A DNA stretch of 64,000 bases from Lucinisca nassula (lineage: Eukaryota; Mollusca; Bivalvia; Lucinida; Lucinidae): contig OY757020.1 in the NCBI GenBank assembly GCA_963580285.1, positions 95,855,497 through 95,919,496 on the forward strand. The letters are read 5' to 3'. Numbering within the stretch: position 1 is the stretch's first letter; each line of letters begins with the position of its first letter. The notes under the pieces were generated by a model. That model saw only the letters and a program-made list of their open reading frames with translations. It did not search any database and had not been told where the DNA came from. Both the position numbers and the translations under genes were made by a program. This document shows, in pieces, positions 62,943 through 64,000 of this stretch.

Positions 62943-63182
62943 TTAACGGGCCTCCGTGGCCTAGTGGATAAGAGCGCTGACTCTTAGTCATTAGGTCTCT
63001 CACCGCCGTAGGTTCGAGCCTCGCTCGGGCCACGTGTGAGACGCCAAGTTCTGCAACGGAAGGTCAGGTGGTTTTTCTCCGGGTACTCCGGTTTTCACCC
63101 ACCTCTGATTTACGATCGGCTCGATATGAGTGAAATAATCTTGAAAGGGCCGTAAAACCCAAACCAAAAAAAAAAAAAAAAA
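62943..63182 (+). mobile_element. tRNA-derived SINE with a poly(A) tail
   Basis: A box TGGCCTAGTGGATAAG, B box GGTTCGAGCC with a long variable-arm-like spacer, body AGTTCTGCAACGGAAGGTC and CTTGAAAGGGCCGTAAAAC, and a 17-base A tail, which suggests recent insertion. Confidence 0.88.
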
Positions 63183-63339
63183 TACCATGTGGGCAATGAG
63201 TAGGATTGTTGAATTGAGACAGTTCTAAAAAACACTCACTGCATTATATTTTTATTGATAAAAAGAAAATATGATTCAAAACTATTTCTGTTTTTTGCAC
63301 CATTTTTTGTCGTACACATCACGTGAACAAGTCCGTGAA

Positions 63340-63530
63340 ATGAAGACCCCCCTAAACCCTACTTTATAAAGAGAAAACTGGGGTTTAAGGGGGTATACAT
63401 TATTTTTCTTATTTTTGCTCCAAGACATAGGTTGTGGGTACTCATTGAGGCGGTTCTAACGAGCACCCACAGCCTATGTTTCAAATATTTTTAAGAAAAA
63501 TATCACAGATTTTCATCAGAAAAGTAGCCA
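63340..63530. repeat. Foldback repeat of the GTGGGTACTCATT family, best copy
   Basis: ACATAGGTTGTGGGTACTC faces GAGCACCCACAGCCTATGT. CCCCCTAAACCCTACTTTAT and GGGTTTAAGGGGG form an upstream stem. Confidence 0.8.
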
Positions 63531-63649
63531 TTTTGGAGATGTGAAAAATACACTATATCGCACAGGTGTTTTATCGTATATATAAATGAAAAATAGTTGT
63601 GTGAGCCTCAGAAATATAATGCCTCTAGCGATGTAGACGTTTTATAAGG

Positions 63650-64000
63650 GAAACGCCCAAAAGGGGAACTGGCAAACAGTGTAGTACTCATTGCAAAATG
63701 TGGTGTCTGATCAGGGTCTGCACTGTTTGCAAAAAATATTTCAACCACATTCCAAGTAACTTTTTTGTGTAACACAGCCTGTCACCCCTAAATTTTGAAA
63801 TAGACTCCTGCTGTATACAACAGTACAAAATTGGTTAACCCTTTTTGTACCGATTGGAATCTTCCTCCTTATATGTAACAGGAGTCCATTTCAAAATTAA
63901 GGGGTGTCAGGTTGTGTTTTCATAAAAATTTATTTGGAAAATGACTGAATTTTCACCAAACAGTGTAGGTTCTGATCAGATGCCGCATTCTGCTTGCCAG
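63650..64000. mobile_element. Two TTAA MITEs head to head, the second cut by the window end
   Basis: The first (to 63838) is decayed at its left end. The second starts TTAACCCTTTTTGTACC at 63835 in opposite orientation. They share one TTAA. Confidence 0.75.

Noticed and set aside
61277..64000. Last UQCC1 exon
   Set aside because: I found no acceptor followed by a frame resembling the family C-terminus; it is probably beyond the window.

Overview
This is a eukaryotic, intron-rich, AT-rich stretch of animal DNA, most likely from a bivalve mollusc. The inference rests on pearl-like elements (a CCGT/ACGG microsatellite followed by tandem core repeats, described from oysters), dense tRNA-derived SINEs and palindromic MITEs, and a Nimb/I-type LINE like those known from molluscs. 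The species cannot be fixed. There are no operons. Most long open frames are transposon remains or chance frames.

The one host gene I recognise is UQCC1, a mitochondrial complex III assembly factor, on the + strand. Its seven exons are too short to stand out as open frames: 40284-40400, 44418-44528, 49517-49589, 51781-51838, 54831-54939, 58749-58832 and 61164-61277. Intron phases match at every junction and the joined product follows the UQCC1/CBP3 family. The end of the gene lies beyond the window.

Layout. 1-7.5 kb: a decayed LINE 3' part, a tRNA-SINE, and a CR1/L2-like LINE that has three stops and a hAT-like MITE inserted in it. 7.5-10.4 kb: small repeats. 10.4-16 kb: an apparently intact two-ORF I/Nimb-like LINE on the - strand. 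16-23 kb: a promoter-like cluster, SINEs and foldbacks. 23.1-40.3 kb: an array of 31-bp units, each copying the 3' splice site of UQCC1 exon 1. The array is split by a nested stack of insertions: pearl-like A contains pearl-like B and C, and C contains a 9.5-kb Ty3/gypsy element. 40.3-64 kb: UQCC1 introns filled with pearl-like elements, TTAA MITEs, SINEs and a dead Tc1 transposon.

The LTR element (30024-39512) has 2553-bp LTRs, a 5-bp target duplication, a tRNA-Leu primer site and the order Gag, protease, integrase. It has no reverse transcriptase, but the last residues of an RNase H sit downstream of the integrase. This is the Gmr1-like domain order with RT-RNase H deleted. Both LTRs carry the same fossil SINE.

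The strongest leads are the decoy splice-acceptor array, the Gmr1-like deletion derivative, the shared design and single orientation of the pearl-like elements with many TCAAGGTCA sites, and TTAA MITEs lying within 60 bp of several UQCC1 splice sites.
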